Source: Hofstenia miamia (lineage: Eukaryota > Xenacoelomorpha > Acoela > Hofsteniidae). From it: DNA of 64,000 nt. The stretch is taken from positions 4,559-68,558 of the forward strand of contig CABFPE010000534.1 of the NCBI GenBank assembly GCA_900660155.1. The letters are read 5' to 3'. Below are positions 1 to 10,054 of the stretch, piece by piece; the stretch's first letter is position 1; each line of letters begins with the position of its first letter. The translations under genes and the position numbers were made by a program. The notes under the pieces are model-generated. The model did not search any database and was not told where the DNA came from. It worked only from the letters and a program-made list of their open reading frames with translations.

Positions 1-110
1 ATTTGCAAAGTTGGATGATGAAATCTTTTCTGGAAACTGTTGATTTGCAAAGTTGGATGATGAAATCTTTTCTGGAAACTGTTGATTTGCAAAGTTGGAT
101 GATGAAATCT
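1..110. repeat. 42-bp tandem repeat, 2.6 copies
   Basis: Three consecutive units begin with ATTTGCAAAGTTGGATGATG at positions 1, 43 and 85; the first two are full and identical over 42 bp and the third breaks off at 110. The period is a multiple of three and no minus-strand frame has a stop inside the unit, so it can be translated as a 14-residue repeat. The array continues off the left edge, so its true copy number is unknown. Confidence 0.93.
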
Positions 111-239
111 ATAAATACATTCTCCATGGTCTCACATTTATTAGACGAGTTTTCCTCATGAAAATCGGAATAATTTGAATTCCCATCTTCAGAACCAGGA
201 TTAGCAAATACCATAGCAGAAACCCCTTCACTCCCTCCT
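1..239 (-). CDS. Possible partial exon ending in 14-aa repeats
   Basis: On the minus strand one frame is open from about 239 to the window edge (~79 codons), long for such AT-rich DNA. It opens just after a plausible acceptor (CCCCACAG, with CTAATA upstream as a possible branch site). It encodes an acidic, Ser/Asn-rich stretch (..NPGSEDGNSNYSDFHEEN..) and then the repeat unit DFIIQLCKSTVSRK at least twice plus part of a third. I do not recognise a family. It could equally be chance openness over a minisatellite; the good acceptor and low-complexity acidic composition are the only support. No downstream exon is visible because the window ends. Confidence 0.3.
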
Positions 240-1913
240 CTGTGGGGTCATTCAGCTATTAGTAATACAGTGTAATCTTGTGTGCAGATATTTCTTAAAT
301 GGACGGGATTGGTGATTAAAATATCATTCTGAAGATTTACCCAATCCCTCACATAATTTTTAATTTGAGGTTAAAATTTACGCGCTTAGCTTTTGTTGAT
401 ATTACTTATAATTATAAACAAAAGGATGATAGAGTTTATAAAAGATATTGCTCAATTCAATAAGTCAAGGAATGGAACAAAGTCAACCAATTTGGGTCAA
501 CCACTCACAAGACTTGTTAAATGAGAGCTGTATAAATGTTGCAAACGGTCAATTTTGACCGCTTTGGGCGTACTAGTATTAAAAAACTCCTAAAAGAAAA
601 TCTTCTTAAAAACCAACATAAATTAGGAACATCAAATAGAATAAATATGTGGCGAAATGCAGAAATTCAAGTTTTTTTAATCGCATAAGTAATGTATTTT
701 TAGAATTTGTACATATGTATAGAAGTACATTTTTTTTGTGTTGATATTGTGGAAATGCAAACAGAATATAGTTAATAAGAGTTAAGCTATTTTAAATTTT
801 CTTAAAAGTTGGAAACCAAATTATGCTCTTCTGCAACAGAATTGAGCTTACATAATAAAATTGATATCTAAAATTTGAAAAGTCTACTTGATAAAGCAAC
901 CTCTCTTCTTATGTTTTCATAATTAAATCACACGCAATCGCGAAACTGCTAGTTGCTGTTACAAAGGCTTTTGAATCTATACTTACCCACAGATACTTCC
1001 AAATCCCAATATTCCATAATAGGATTAGAGGAAATCATTTGAAAATATGCAGAAAAGTTTTGTGCCTTTAAGGATACAATGACTAGTATAGGGTTAAGGT
1101 GTTAATCACCCATGAAATTTGCAGAAGAAAATTATTAAATTGTGTATCTTTACAGAAGAAGAATTATTATATGAAAAGAAATAAAGGTTTTTTTGTTAAT
1201 ATAGGTATATATAAAATACTAAACCAACACAATTGTAAAGCAGTAAGTTAAATATTGTTAAGTGTTCAATTAAATAATTAAAATATTTCAATATTTAACA
1301 TCATTAACAAAGTGATTCAGTAATAATTCATAAATTGCCCAGTTAATGCAAATAAAGTTTAAACAAAATGAATAAATATCATTTGGTAATTACTAGGCTA
1401 GTCTTTTAATTATAAACGCATCTTCTGCATGTAAATAAGTAATCAATTTTCAACATAAATTGTTGTAAATAATTTAAAATGCAACATAAAAATCAAATTT
1501 TTCTGTTCAAGAGTATAGGTTTTTTCATAAATATTTTCTAATTTAATAGAAGATAAATTTTTAAGAACCACTACTTAAGTTAAAGAAAAGATACGACAAT
1601 TTGATTTATTACATAAAACCATACGCTATTTTGAAACAGAGAATATTTAATGCGATTTAAGAGTCAAGAATTCTTATCAATGAAACCTTATTTACACGGA
1701 TTTTTGTTATAGCTTGAGATTTAAATATAAATTTTAGAATTATGTTTAAATAATTTTAGGGCAACGACTTTAAATAATTACCAATTTGAAAACACATTTA
1801 ATTGGCTGTGAGGTTATAAAAACTAAATAATGTTCGATGAATGTGAGGAGTCTTTTTTTCCAAAAATTGCTATTAAAATTATTAAAAATGCTTGATACAG
1901 TAGCACAATTTCT
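240..1913. other. AT-rich intergenic stretch
   Basis: No coding, RNA or transposon signature recognised on either strand; AT-rich with short poly-A/T runs. It is the 3' flank of the minus-strand GPCR; a TTTATT (AATAAA on the minus strand) lies near 1604, about 310 bp past the stop, and could serve as its poly(A) signal. Confidence 0.5.
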
Positions 1914-2879
1914 TTACTGTTTGTGATTCAAGAATGTAAAAATATCTTTCAGTAAGTCCATAAGTGCTTTTTGAAACATTGTGCTTTGTGCTGAATACAC
2001 ACATGGATTCATTACAGATGATAAGAGCATTAGTTGCATTTCAAAAGAATACAGGTTTTGATTCTGTAAAATTTCCCAGTGTATTTCATACAACATATCT
2101 ATGTTAATCAGACATAGATGTATGTATAGTGGAAAAGTGCAAACTGAAAACAAAACAGTCAATGATACTATCATAACCAAGAGCTTCATATTTTTTCTTT
2201 GCAATTCCTTTGATTCCTTCTTGAGGTGGCGTGTCATTCGAATTTTGAATATTATCCTCGTGTAAATGTATACAATGATTGATAGAGTTCCAAAACAACT
2301 TATTAAGTAGGATATAGCAATTACAAAATAAACCCAATTTGGATATGAATAGCCAATGTAGACATCAACACATGCATTACCGTCATATGTAAGAAATAGA
2401 CAGTTATCAAGAGCTAATGTAGCGCCCAATACATATACAAAAACAAATAGCCAAGAGTTTCTGATGTGTGCTTTGGAAAAACCTTGGTAATATATCGGGT
2501 GAACAACTGCTAAATATCTATCAGTTGAAAGAAAAAGGATATGCAGCACAGAAATCAGCATACAGACCCAAGCGTAATATTCAGTTGTGACCAATTTACA
2601 GTAAATCATTCCAAAGATAGCATGTTTAGGAAATGAAATAAGAGGAATTAAATTTACTTTAACAATGTGAGCCATACATGTGCAGAAATCAATAAGGGCC
2701 AAGCTTGTAATAATTTTGTTTGTTAATATTTTTCTCAAATCAGCATCATGCAGGTATGTTAAAATTACAAAGAAATTTAGCATTAGACCAAAGACAGCAA
2801 TTGTGGTTGAAGAAGTAACAACCCAATTTTCAGAAGATGTGTAAGTGTAGGTTGTGTCTTGTGATGTCCGATTCATCAT
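1914..2879 (-). CDS. Class A (rhodopsin-like) GPCR, single exon
   Basis: A 321-residue seven-helix receptor, complete in one exon. Visible landmarks: N-terminal glycosylation site NRT at residue 3; TM1 about 22-44; TM2 with the LALID motif (Asp64, sodium-site Asp2.50); Cys94 and Cys170 as the conserved TM3-ECL2 disulfide; TM3 ending in DRY (120-122) followed by LAVVHP; Trp143 in TM4; a short basic third loop (about 211-232); TM6 with CTFP (247-250), where the usual CWxP tryptophan is Thr; TM7 NPCVY (291-295), matching NPxxY. Length and short loops fit a peptide- or small-ligand receptor at the plasma membrane coupling to G proteins. The start codon is the upstream of two adjacent Met codons. 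I cannot assign a ligand or subfamily. The frame is intact with all core motifs, so it is probably functional; introns elsewhere suggest it may descend from a retrocopy or an intronless receptor family. Confidence 0.9.
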   Translation of the reverse strand: MMNRTSQDTTYTYTSSENWVVTSSTTIAVFGLMLNFFVILTYLHDADLRKILTNKIITSLALIDFCTCMAHIVKVNLIPLISFPKHAIFGMIYCKLVTTEYYAWVCMLISVLHILFLSTDRYLAVVHPIYYQGFSKAHIRNSWLFVFVYVLGATLALDNCLFLTYDGNACVDVYIGYSYPNWVYFVIAISYLISCFGTLSIIVYIYTRIIFKIRMTRHLKKESKELQRKNMKLLVMIVSLTVLFSVCTFPLYIHLCLINIDMLYEIHWEILQNQNLYSFEMQLMLLSSVMNPCVYSAQSTMFQKALMDLLKDIFTFLNHKQ

Positions 2880-3319
2880 TTAAATAAGAATGAAAATATC
2901 ATGCTTATATGTTAATTCAAAATAAATGTGATTGGCCAAGACTACAAATTTCTTAAGTGAAATTGATTGGATGTTGAAATTGAACATATTATCAATGTGT
3001 TTCCTGCTTGATCTTCAACTTTATTTGAACATTTGAGAAGTAGTAGAAAACCTTATTATTACTAATAAGGACGTTAAAATACAGTATCACGACTCTAGAA
3101 GCTGTGAAAATCGGTAGGACAAACTGCATGCAATTGAAATATTATATAAATTTACAAACAAAAGAATGAATTTGAGAAATTATTAAGAAATCACATGTAT
3201 ATATAAGTTTAAATTTTCATTATTAGAATAGTGTAATGTAAATATCGTTAAATATATAAATATTACAGTTATTTTCCCAACGATGAAATTAAATTAATTT
3301 TTATAATAACATTGACTTT

Positions 3320-3640
3320 ATTTTTTATATACATGTATTTCATTAATTCAATTTTGTGTTTGTATATTATTTATAATCTGAAATAGTCAGGACATGCACA
3401 GCTGTGAGCAATGAATATGAATGTCTTAGTTCATAATGATATATATTGGGTATTTTATAAAATAAATCCTTTACGAACTTTTTATTATTTATACATAAGC
3501 AAAGATGTAGATGTCATGCATGAAATAAAAGTAATTGAATAATAGAAAAATTCTCTATAATTTTTTGAATTGATTCTAATAACCACCACTTAAGAAAAAA
3601 AAGCAAGCATCAATGCTTCAGATATATTTACTGTTACAGA
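3320..3640. repeat. Dispersed repeat copy A1 (~320 bp)
   Basis: Related to 4040-4380 and 10060-10400. Shared landmarks in order: CATTAATTCAATTTTG; a block reading AATCTGAAATAG or AATCCGAAATAG; GAGCAATG; a block ending ATTGGGTATTTTA; AATAACCACCACT (absent from the third copy); ATCAATGCTTCAGATATA or a variant. This is the most diverged of the three. No reading frame recognised; probably the non-coding end of the element whose body carries the mariner-type remnants further right. Confidence 0.6.
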
Positions 3641-4515
3641 ATGGCGGGAACTGTTAGGGAATTTTTGATTGAGATTTTTAGACAGTACAAAGCTTCTCAA
3701 ATTTACTGATCCAGTCTTGAATGCATGATGTTTTAGGCGCTCTAACCATTTTGAAGAATGTATGAAACAGAAGATACAGCGCTGAATTTATAAATTAGGC
3801 TTAGTTCTCTTAGGAATGGTTTCATCTACCATCTCCTAAAATATTCGCTTGATTGGTATAAAATTATAATTAGGGAGACCCAACGACGTGCACGGGGCAT
3901 GTTCTTTTTGGATCACTCTGTAAACATTTGCAAAACATTTTAAAAAAGCACCAGCATTTATATTTAAATTATAATGTTCTTTAGTTGGAATGGACCCTAA
4001 AATGTCTAGTGTAGCGTAAGCATCTTCGAATATTTATAAATATTTTTCCAATTTTAATACACTTCATTAATTTAATTTTGTTTTTAATTATTGCTTAGTA
4101 ATCCGAAATAGACAAAATTTTCCCAGATTTGAGCAATGTATATGAATATCCTTCTTCGTAATAATATACATTGGGTATTTTAAACAATAAACATTTAGAA
4201 ACATTTTAATATTTGTATATAAGCACACATATAAATTTCAAGCACTAAACAAAAGTCATTGAATTATAGGAAAACCTTCTATACATTTTTGGATTGATTC
4301 CAATAACCACCACTCCTGAAGTAATCAACAAGCATCAATATTTCAGATATACTTACAGTTAAAGAAATAAATTTAATTATATATTGCATTTAGCATACAA
4401 AATGCATAGCAAAATGATAAAAAAAATTTCTTTAACACTGACAAGTGGTAAAAATTAATTGGAAAGTTATTGAAGTATGAGCATTTTAGGTGTAGGTATT
4501 TATAAATATACTTTA

Positions 4516-4516
<1 letters not shown>

Positions 4517-4549
<33 letters not shown>
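4517..4549. repeat. (TA)n microsatellite
   Basis: About 16 uninterrupted TA units. It lies in the part of repeat copy 1 that is missing from copy 2, so it expanded or was inserted after the two copies separated. Confidence 0.9.
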
Positions 4550-5399
4550 ACTTTCATTTTTAGCACAAATATCACCATGAAATAAAAATATATATGATCT
4601 GTTGAATGATATTTTAAAATGCATGTCAAATTCTTCAAGTTATTAAAAAACTTGAGTTATGCAAAGAATACTCAACAAATGATACGAAATCCAGTTTTCA
4701 GAAAAATGTTAAAAGCTTAGAGCTGGGAATATTTTTATCAATTACACTTATTAGTGCTGATTAATTTTTTTAGATAATGTATTCCAAATTTGAACAATAA
4801 GATTTTTTAAGAATTCTTTAATAATTTCAGCACATTAATCACGCGTCCTAACTGTATCATAAAATGACTAAATAATTTATGAACCTTAAGAATGTCAACA
4901 TGGTACTCAATAGACAAATCATTTTGGGAAAGGATTGACCTAGAAATATAAGGCTTATTTATAGAAAAATTTTTCTTAGAGGCATTTAAGGGTACTTTTA
5001 ATATTTACTATATAAATGTCTTCAAAGCCTACTGTAGGCAGGACCTGGCGATTTAATAAATAATCTTACATGAAGAAAACCATACAACGAATACATTTAC
5101 TTAGAAATCAGCAGAAATTAAATGGCATATTTCAACATAGTAAAGAGTCTCAGAACAAGAATCTTAGATATGAAGGCAAGTTAACCAAAATTAGAATAGA
5201 AAGACGAACTTTTATTAACTCCTTGTATATATTATCAAAAGTTGGTTTATTAATAAATGAGTCAAAAACGGAACAAAATATATTGAAATTCTTCGGATAC
5301 TAACATACCGAATAAACATTTCCATGATCTTCATCAGAAGATGTTTGTTTGAGGAATCAATTTCTTTGCACAGTTGAGTAATTTCCTAAATTTTTAATA

Positions 5400-5640
5400 A
5401 AAGGTTCCAATTATTTCCAAAATATGTTCCTGTTGGCCTCCATCGCACTTGAGACAAATTTCATGCCTCAGGCAAAGTTCTCAATTACTTCAGTGCATTC
5501 TTCTTGTTGTATTTCTCTGATTTTGGCAGTGATAGCTGTCATTAATTAACATAATGTTAGAGGATTGCTCTTGTACGCATTGTTCTTAAGATATCTCTAT
5601 TGATATGCATCTGAGAGATTGAAATCAGGTGAATGTGATG
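5400..5640 (-). pseudogene. Decayed IS630/Tc1/mariner transposase C-terminus
   Basis: Minus-strand translation, with stops, gives a stretch like VGITSHSPDFNLSDAYQ followed by LKNNAYKSNPLT, then ITAKIREIQQEECTEVIENF and MKFVSSAMEANRNIF. This matches the end of IS630/Tc1/mariner transposases, where SPDLNPxD carries the last catalytic Asp and is followed by YLWGxLKxxVYxxNPxTL, an alpha-helical IxxIxxEVLxxVxENFRxR segment and C-x-x-x-x-G-G-H. Several stop codons interrupt it, so it is dead. The same piece recurs at 11110-11345, 14860-15040 and 6590-6680 in different states of decay. Confidence 0.65.
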
Positions 5641-6234
5641 TGATGCCTACTCAACGTCACACATCCACTGATCTTTTTGCCTGAATTAATTCATGAAAAA
5701 GGAAGTATATATTTATTGTTATATAAAGTAGAAATTCTGTAAAAAGAGCGACTGTCACCTTGGTTGGTTAACGGTAGGCTTTGCTTCAGTCTCAATGCCA
5801 GTGTCAACCATCCATGGCTCGCTGAGATTGACATGTCTGTGACGCTTAACATAAAGTGTGTCATGTAAACAACATGCAAAATTTTAACATTGCAGAATAA
5901 TTATAATGCACAAGAGATTATTGAGGTCTTCTTTTATAGAATGGTATACTTTGTATATTTGAAGATTGCACCAACATATAGTTTTGATTCAATTTACATA
6001 TAGTATTAGATGACATACAATTGTGTACTAGATTTTTAGTTAATGACAATCTTATTTTTTGTCATAAAGCTAATTACAAAATGTAAATCTCCTTGATTTG
6101 TTTTCGTACATGACCTCACATGAAGTCGAGTATAACTGAAGGATAGCACGTGGCGGCTGAGACATGATGAGCTATTTTTTTAAAATTTTTTGGTGTTATT
6201 GAATGTAATCAAATTTCACAAAGCGCTTAAAACA

Positions 6235-6720
6235 AGCAGAAATTAAGTATTCATTTCAATGGTTTGTCAATGTAGCATCATTGTCTTCATTGCTTGTTAA
6301 GTGTTGTAGGAATAACCATGACTGTGCTTGCGTATGAGTCATTCTGGGAATTGCACTTTAAATATTAACCTTTTTCCCACTTTTAGACGTGAATTCTATT
6401 GCCAACGAGATGAAGTAACAAGAGCATGAAAGCTATTTGACATGGCTTAAACCAATTTTTAGCTAAACTTTATCAAAGCTTTTAATTAAATTGTATGCTG
6501 CCAATATGCAGTTTCATATTAGTGATGGTTGTTAAAGGTAAGGAAAGCAGTCACTACTAAGAATCAGTTGAAGTAACCCAAATGGTTAAACTAGCATACT
6601 TAGTGTAACATTCTCAATTGCTCAAACCAATTCTTCTTTGCTCACTTCATCGATTTGAGCTGTGATTACTGTCATTATTCACCATATGCTAAAGTATGGT
6701 CTTTAGCGCTGAAGCGCGTG
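6235..6720. repeat. Diverged repeat related to 14045-15040
   Basis: 6235-6400 matches 14045-14215 (CAATGGTTT-TCAATGTAGCA, then AAGTGTTGTA, then TTAACCTTTTTCCCACTT near 6365 and 14190), and 6560-6710 matches 14820-14975. The second half encodes, on the minus strand at 6590-6680, MTVITAQIDEVSKEELV and AIENV. That is the same transposase helix as in the 5400-5640 remnant but far more diverged. So this belongs to the same element family, older. Confidence 0.6.
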
Positions 6721-7790
6721 AGGGGGTCAATAACTTTGCTTGAAATTAACTTTTTTAGATGATTTTTTCTGAGTTTTCCAAAAAAACTATCTGGAAACAA
6801 AATAAAGTTAAAGAGGATATTTTTTTATTAAGCCTGGGTAAAATGTCTGAAAATATTCATTTTAGCAGAAAATTCAAATTTTTTAGTGCAACATGCTTTT
6901 AAAATAAATTGTGATAGATATCGATATATTTATACAATTAATTTGATTGACTCATGTACTTTAGCACTATGATCAGTTTGTCGTGCCTGGACCAACTGTA
7001 GCAATAAACCATTGCGAAGAAAATAATTTATCTTATAAAACAAGGGTTTTAGAAGGTCTGTGGTGAAGAGCAGTGTTATACTTTCATTGGGGGATGATCT
7101 AGATGTGTTAAACTAAAAAATAATAAAAATAATAAATTTTCATTTGTTGCTATATTTTGAAAACAGTAAGAAAACAATGACTAAATATAATTACATACCA
7201 TATAAAAAGTGGACTAAATTACTAGAGACATAACATATGTTATTATGCTACGTACTCGATTTTTGAAACATGAATAAACAATATTCATTGACTAGTTCTA
7301 AATTTATTCATTCATCTTTAGAAATTACATTTTATTCGAAATTATGAAAATGCTGAGATGATTACGTAATACTGGTTGACCATGAGAGTATTTTTTTGTT
7401 TTCCTGTTGAAGTAGGTCTTCGACAACAACTAGAACGAATATGAGCTAAATAAACTGTTTCTTTCTATTTTTATTGTTCTATTCATTTAGCCTCTTTTTC
7501 AAATTTATTTTTCCAAAAATTGAGACGTCACAACTTCATTTACACTTAAAATCGAAACTAATAAATATATTTTTCTGAAAATTAGCAAATATGTTGCTCA
7601 AAATTGTATCTTTTACTGTGGCAAAACTAGTTTCATTACCCTTAATAGCTTTAAAATAAAGGAGGAGCTGAATCGTCCCCCTCCGTGCGTTATTGGCACT
7701 TTATACCTCAGTGATTTTCGGGTACAATACCCATCAGTTTTCTTGATGCCTCAAAACATTGGCACTGTAACTCTATTAAGAATTATAGGT
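6721..7790. other. AT-rich non-coding stretch
   Basis: No gene, transposon end or RNA recognised. One slightly GC-richer patch lies at about 6990-7110 and another at 7660-7740. It ends in a short TA run (7791-7800) directly before an ambiguous base at 7801. Confidence 0.45.
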
Positions 7791-7801
7791 ATATATATAT
7801 A

Positions 7802-8110
7802 NCACCAATTTAGAATCAATCCCCAAACGTACTCCTGATTTCTACCGTAATACTGGATCCTCATCCTTATACGGAGTTTCAAAAAGCCCATTAGAAAAAA
7901 GGTTGTTTTGCTAAGTTCTGGCATTATGTTGACTTCAAGCTTCTGTATATATTGCTGAGTATTCCACACCTCACATGCAGGAAGATTTCGGCCACCAAAT
8001 CGGTGTTTCAATAAGTATGTTACCAACTGCATTTCAGAAGCCGTCATGTACTTTCTGCTATTTAATTTTTCGATCAAACTATCCGGAGCAGCAGCAATTA
8101 TATCCTTCAA
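7802..8110 (-). pseudogene. hAT transposase fragment (mosaic copy)
   Basis: The minus strand encodes a 72-residue segment beginning KDIIAAAPDSLIEKLNSRKY, which is identical to the segment at 26142-26357 (plus strand) of the hAT element at 24309-26779. The last ~160 bp (7802-7970), however, are near-identical to 8882-9050 and not to the 24-26 kb copy. The fragment therefore switches template. It is bounded on the left by a single N (7801) and continues right into a LINE fragment that ends at another single N (8716). Confidence 0.7.
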
Positions 8111-8111
8111 G

Positions 8112-8715
8112 CAATTACAAAACCTATCACCTTATAATAGGATTATAATACCGGGAAATACTCATAAAAAGAATTCAAGATCAAGGCTTTTTACATCTGT
8201 ACGTATAAGAAAAATGTTTTAAAGAAATCCTTCATTAATGTCGCCCTTCGAACCTGGAATTCGCTACCTAAAAAAAATTAAAGTCATTGAAAAAATATAA
8301 TCCTCCAAAATGCATTTAAAAATCTTCTTTAATTAAGCAAACATATATATTTCTGGTAAATCATTGCTAGAATACAAACTGTATAAGGATGGCTATGCAA
8401 AAAACTCGTTATTAAAGTAGTACTATAGTAAGATATTCACAGAATGAAAGATTTGTTCTTGTAATTTATGAAAATTGTGTATATGTGTTGTGTTGTGTGA
8501 ATTTATTGATGCTATTCAGATAAATGATCAGTTATTTAAATGCCAACATTATCTAAATACTGAATCTCTTATCCTATTTTATTTAACATGTCTTATATAT
8601 ATTATAATATTTGCTAATCGGTGCAAGTTGGATTTGTGAGGTGAATTTATGTTTGAGAATTTCAGCCTAAACTCCAGTCCTGTTCTCAAATTCAAATAAA
8701 CTGCAATTTCACTTC
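8112..8715 (+). pseudogene. LINE 3' fragment (RT C-terminal end and 3' UTR)
   Basis: Plus-strand translation across frame changes gives KSFINVALRTWNSLP then IKVIEK, the conserved run near the end of CR1/L2/jockey-like ORF2 (rSFxxxaxrxWNsLPxxI). It is followed by about 400 bp of AT-rich 3' UTR-like sequence ending near CTGCAATTTCACTTC. The same fragment occurs inverted at 25537-26140. In both places it abuts the hAT fragment at the same point, so the LINE piece was already inside the hAT copy before duplication. Heavily truncated and dead. Confidence 0.6.
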
Positions 8716-8716
8716 N

Positions 8717-9865
8717 GCACAAATTTATATACATCAGTCATTGGTTTAATTGTCAATAACGGAATGCCATCTTGCCAACCTATGCGTGTTCGTAGTGAAT
8801 GATACATTAGCACCAATGACGAAAAATGACGTTCAAATCATGCGGAGGACGAACCTTCAGCTACCAATGAAACTGCAACATCCACCAATTTAGAATCAAT
8901 CCCCAAACGTACTCCTGATTTCTACCGTAATACTGGATCCTCATCCTTATACGGAGTTTCAAAAAGCCCATTAGAAAAAAGGTTGTTTTGCTAAGTTCTG
9001 GCATTATGTTGACATCAAGCTTCTGTATATATTGCTGAGACCCAACACCTCACATGCAGAAGATTTGGGCCACAAATTCGGTGGTTCAATAAGTATGTTT
9101 TACCAACTGCACTTCAAAAGCCATTATGTGCTTTCTGCTACTTAGTTTTTCCATGAAACTATCCGGAGCAGCAGCAATTACTGTTTGCCAAATTTAGTAT
9201 GTGGAACCTAAATACATTGATTTTATTGATACTTATTTCATTGCAACACTCAAGGGCTTCAGGAAATCGAGAGCTTCAATAGCACTGTGTTTCAATTGTA
9301 TCTTCCATAATTTTGTACACAGGGTCCGAGGAATTCAGTTTATTGTTGATGATATCACTAAGGGACATCCAGTACTTGACCAAATACTCTAACTACATTC
9401 TCACCTAACCGTATGCAGTCATTATTAAGCCTGACTAAGCAATTATGTTTCTCGTTGGCCGTAAGCATTATTAAGCTAATGCCCATTTTCCACAGCTTTT
9501 GTCTAGCATCGATTAGCCCCCCTTCCAATAGCAGTCTCACAAAAGCTGCGTGTTGTGCACATCGCACAGTGGAAGTTTGTCTGGTTTACTGCTACTAACT
9601 GTTTCAGCCGCTAAAATAGTCTACAATTTTCCAACTTCCAACTTTCTTTTATAACTGCAAGTAGCAAAGCAAAGTGTTATAATGATGTTGTTTTGGTAAC
9701 AAATAAATCAGAATTGAATTATTCAAAGTCTTACAAATATTTTCGTTAATTTAGCTGTTTGTTAATTGTATGTAACCAATCAAATGTATAGAATGGTTTA
9801 ATTTGCAATAATACTATACGTAATGCTTAAATAAAACAACGGTCATTTACATTTATATGTATCAT
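8717..9865 (-). mobile_element. Degenerate hAT transposon, inverted copy
   Basis: Runs antiparallel to the hAT element at 24309-26779. 9865-9310 matches 24430-24990 (minus versus plus) and 9180-8717 matches the transposase C-terminal part. On the minus strand 9358-9567 encodes a 69-codon piece beginning MRCAQHAAFVRLLLEGG (hAT RCAxHxLxLAV-like). Near 8770-8870 it encodes ERHFSSLVLMYHSLRTRIG, the hAT C-terminal dimerisation motif. The copy lacks the LINE insertion present in the other copy: here the transposase runs straight across that point (near 9180). Stops throughout; the outer end with its CAGGG terminus is missing, as is the inner end beyond the N at 8716. Confidence 0.7.
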
Positions 9866-10054
9866 CATATATGCCGTAAATTATAATAGAATTAACTAGA
9901 GAATTAAATTTTCAGTTTCATCTTGATTTAAAAATCTTTTTACTTTTAATATTATATAGAAATTTCTCATTGATCTTTTATAAACATGAGCAATATGTTT
10001 TTTAAATGAAAGCTTGTTATTTATGGTAATCTTCGAATATTATTTTTTATAAAT

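Larger units (their letters stand above)
4030..5990. repeat. Diverged long repeat, copy 1 (partner 10055-11730)
   Basis: Aligns in the same orientation with 10055-11730, interrupted by an extra ~380 bp here (about 4510-4890) that includes a TA microsatellite. Matching blocks run from TAATCCGAAATAGACAAAA (near 4100 and 10110), through GGAATCAATTTCTTTGCACA (near 5355 and 11055), to GAATGGTATACTTTGTATAT (near 5940 and 11640). I judge identity at about 85-90% by eye. It contains a decayed transposase remnant on the minus strand (5400-5640), so it is best read as two copies of an old DNA transposon or a segmental duplication of one. Confidence 0.8.

Noticed and set aside
5691-5879. 62-codon open frame in the most conserved part of the long duplicated repeat
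   Set aside because: The partner copy at 11390-11580 does not keep the frame, and there is no recognisable family.
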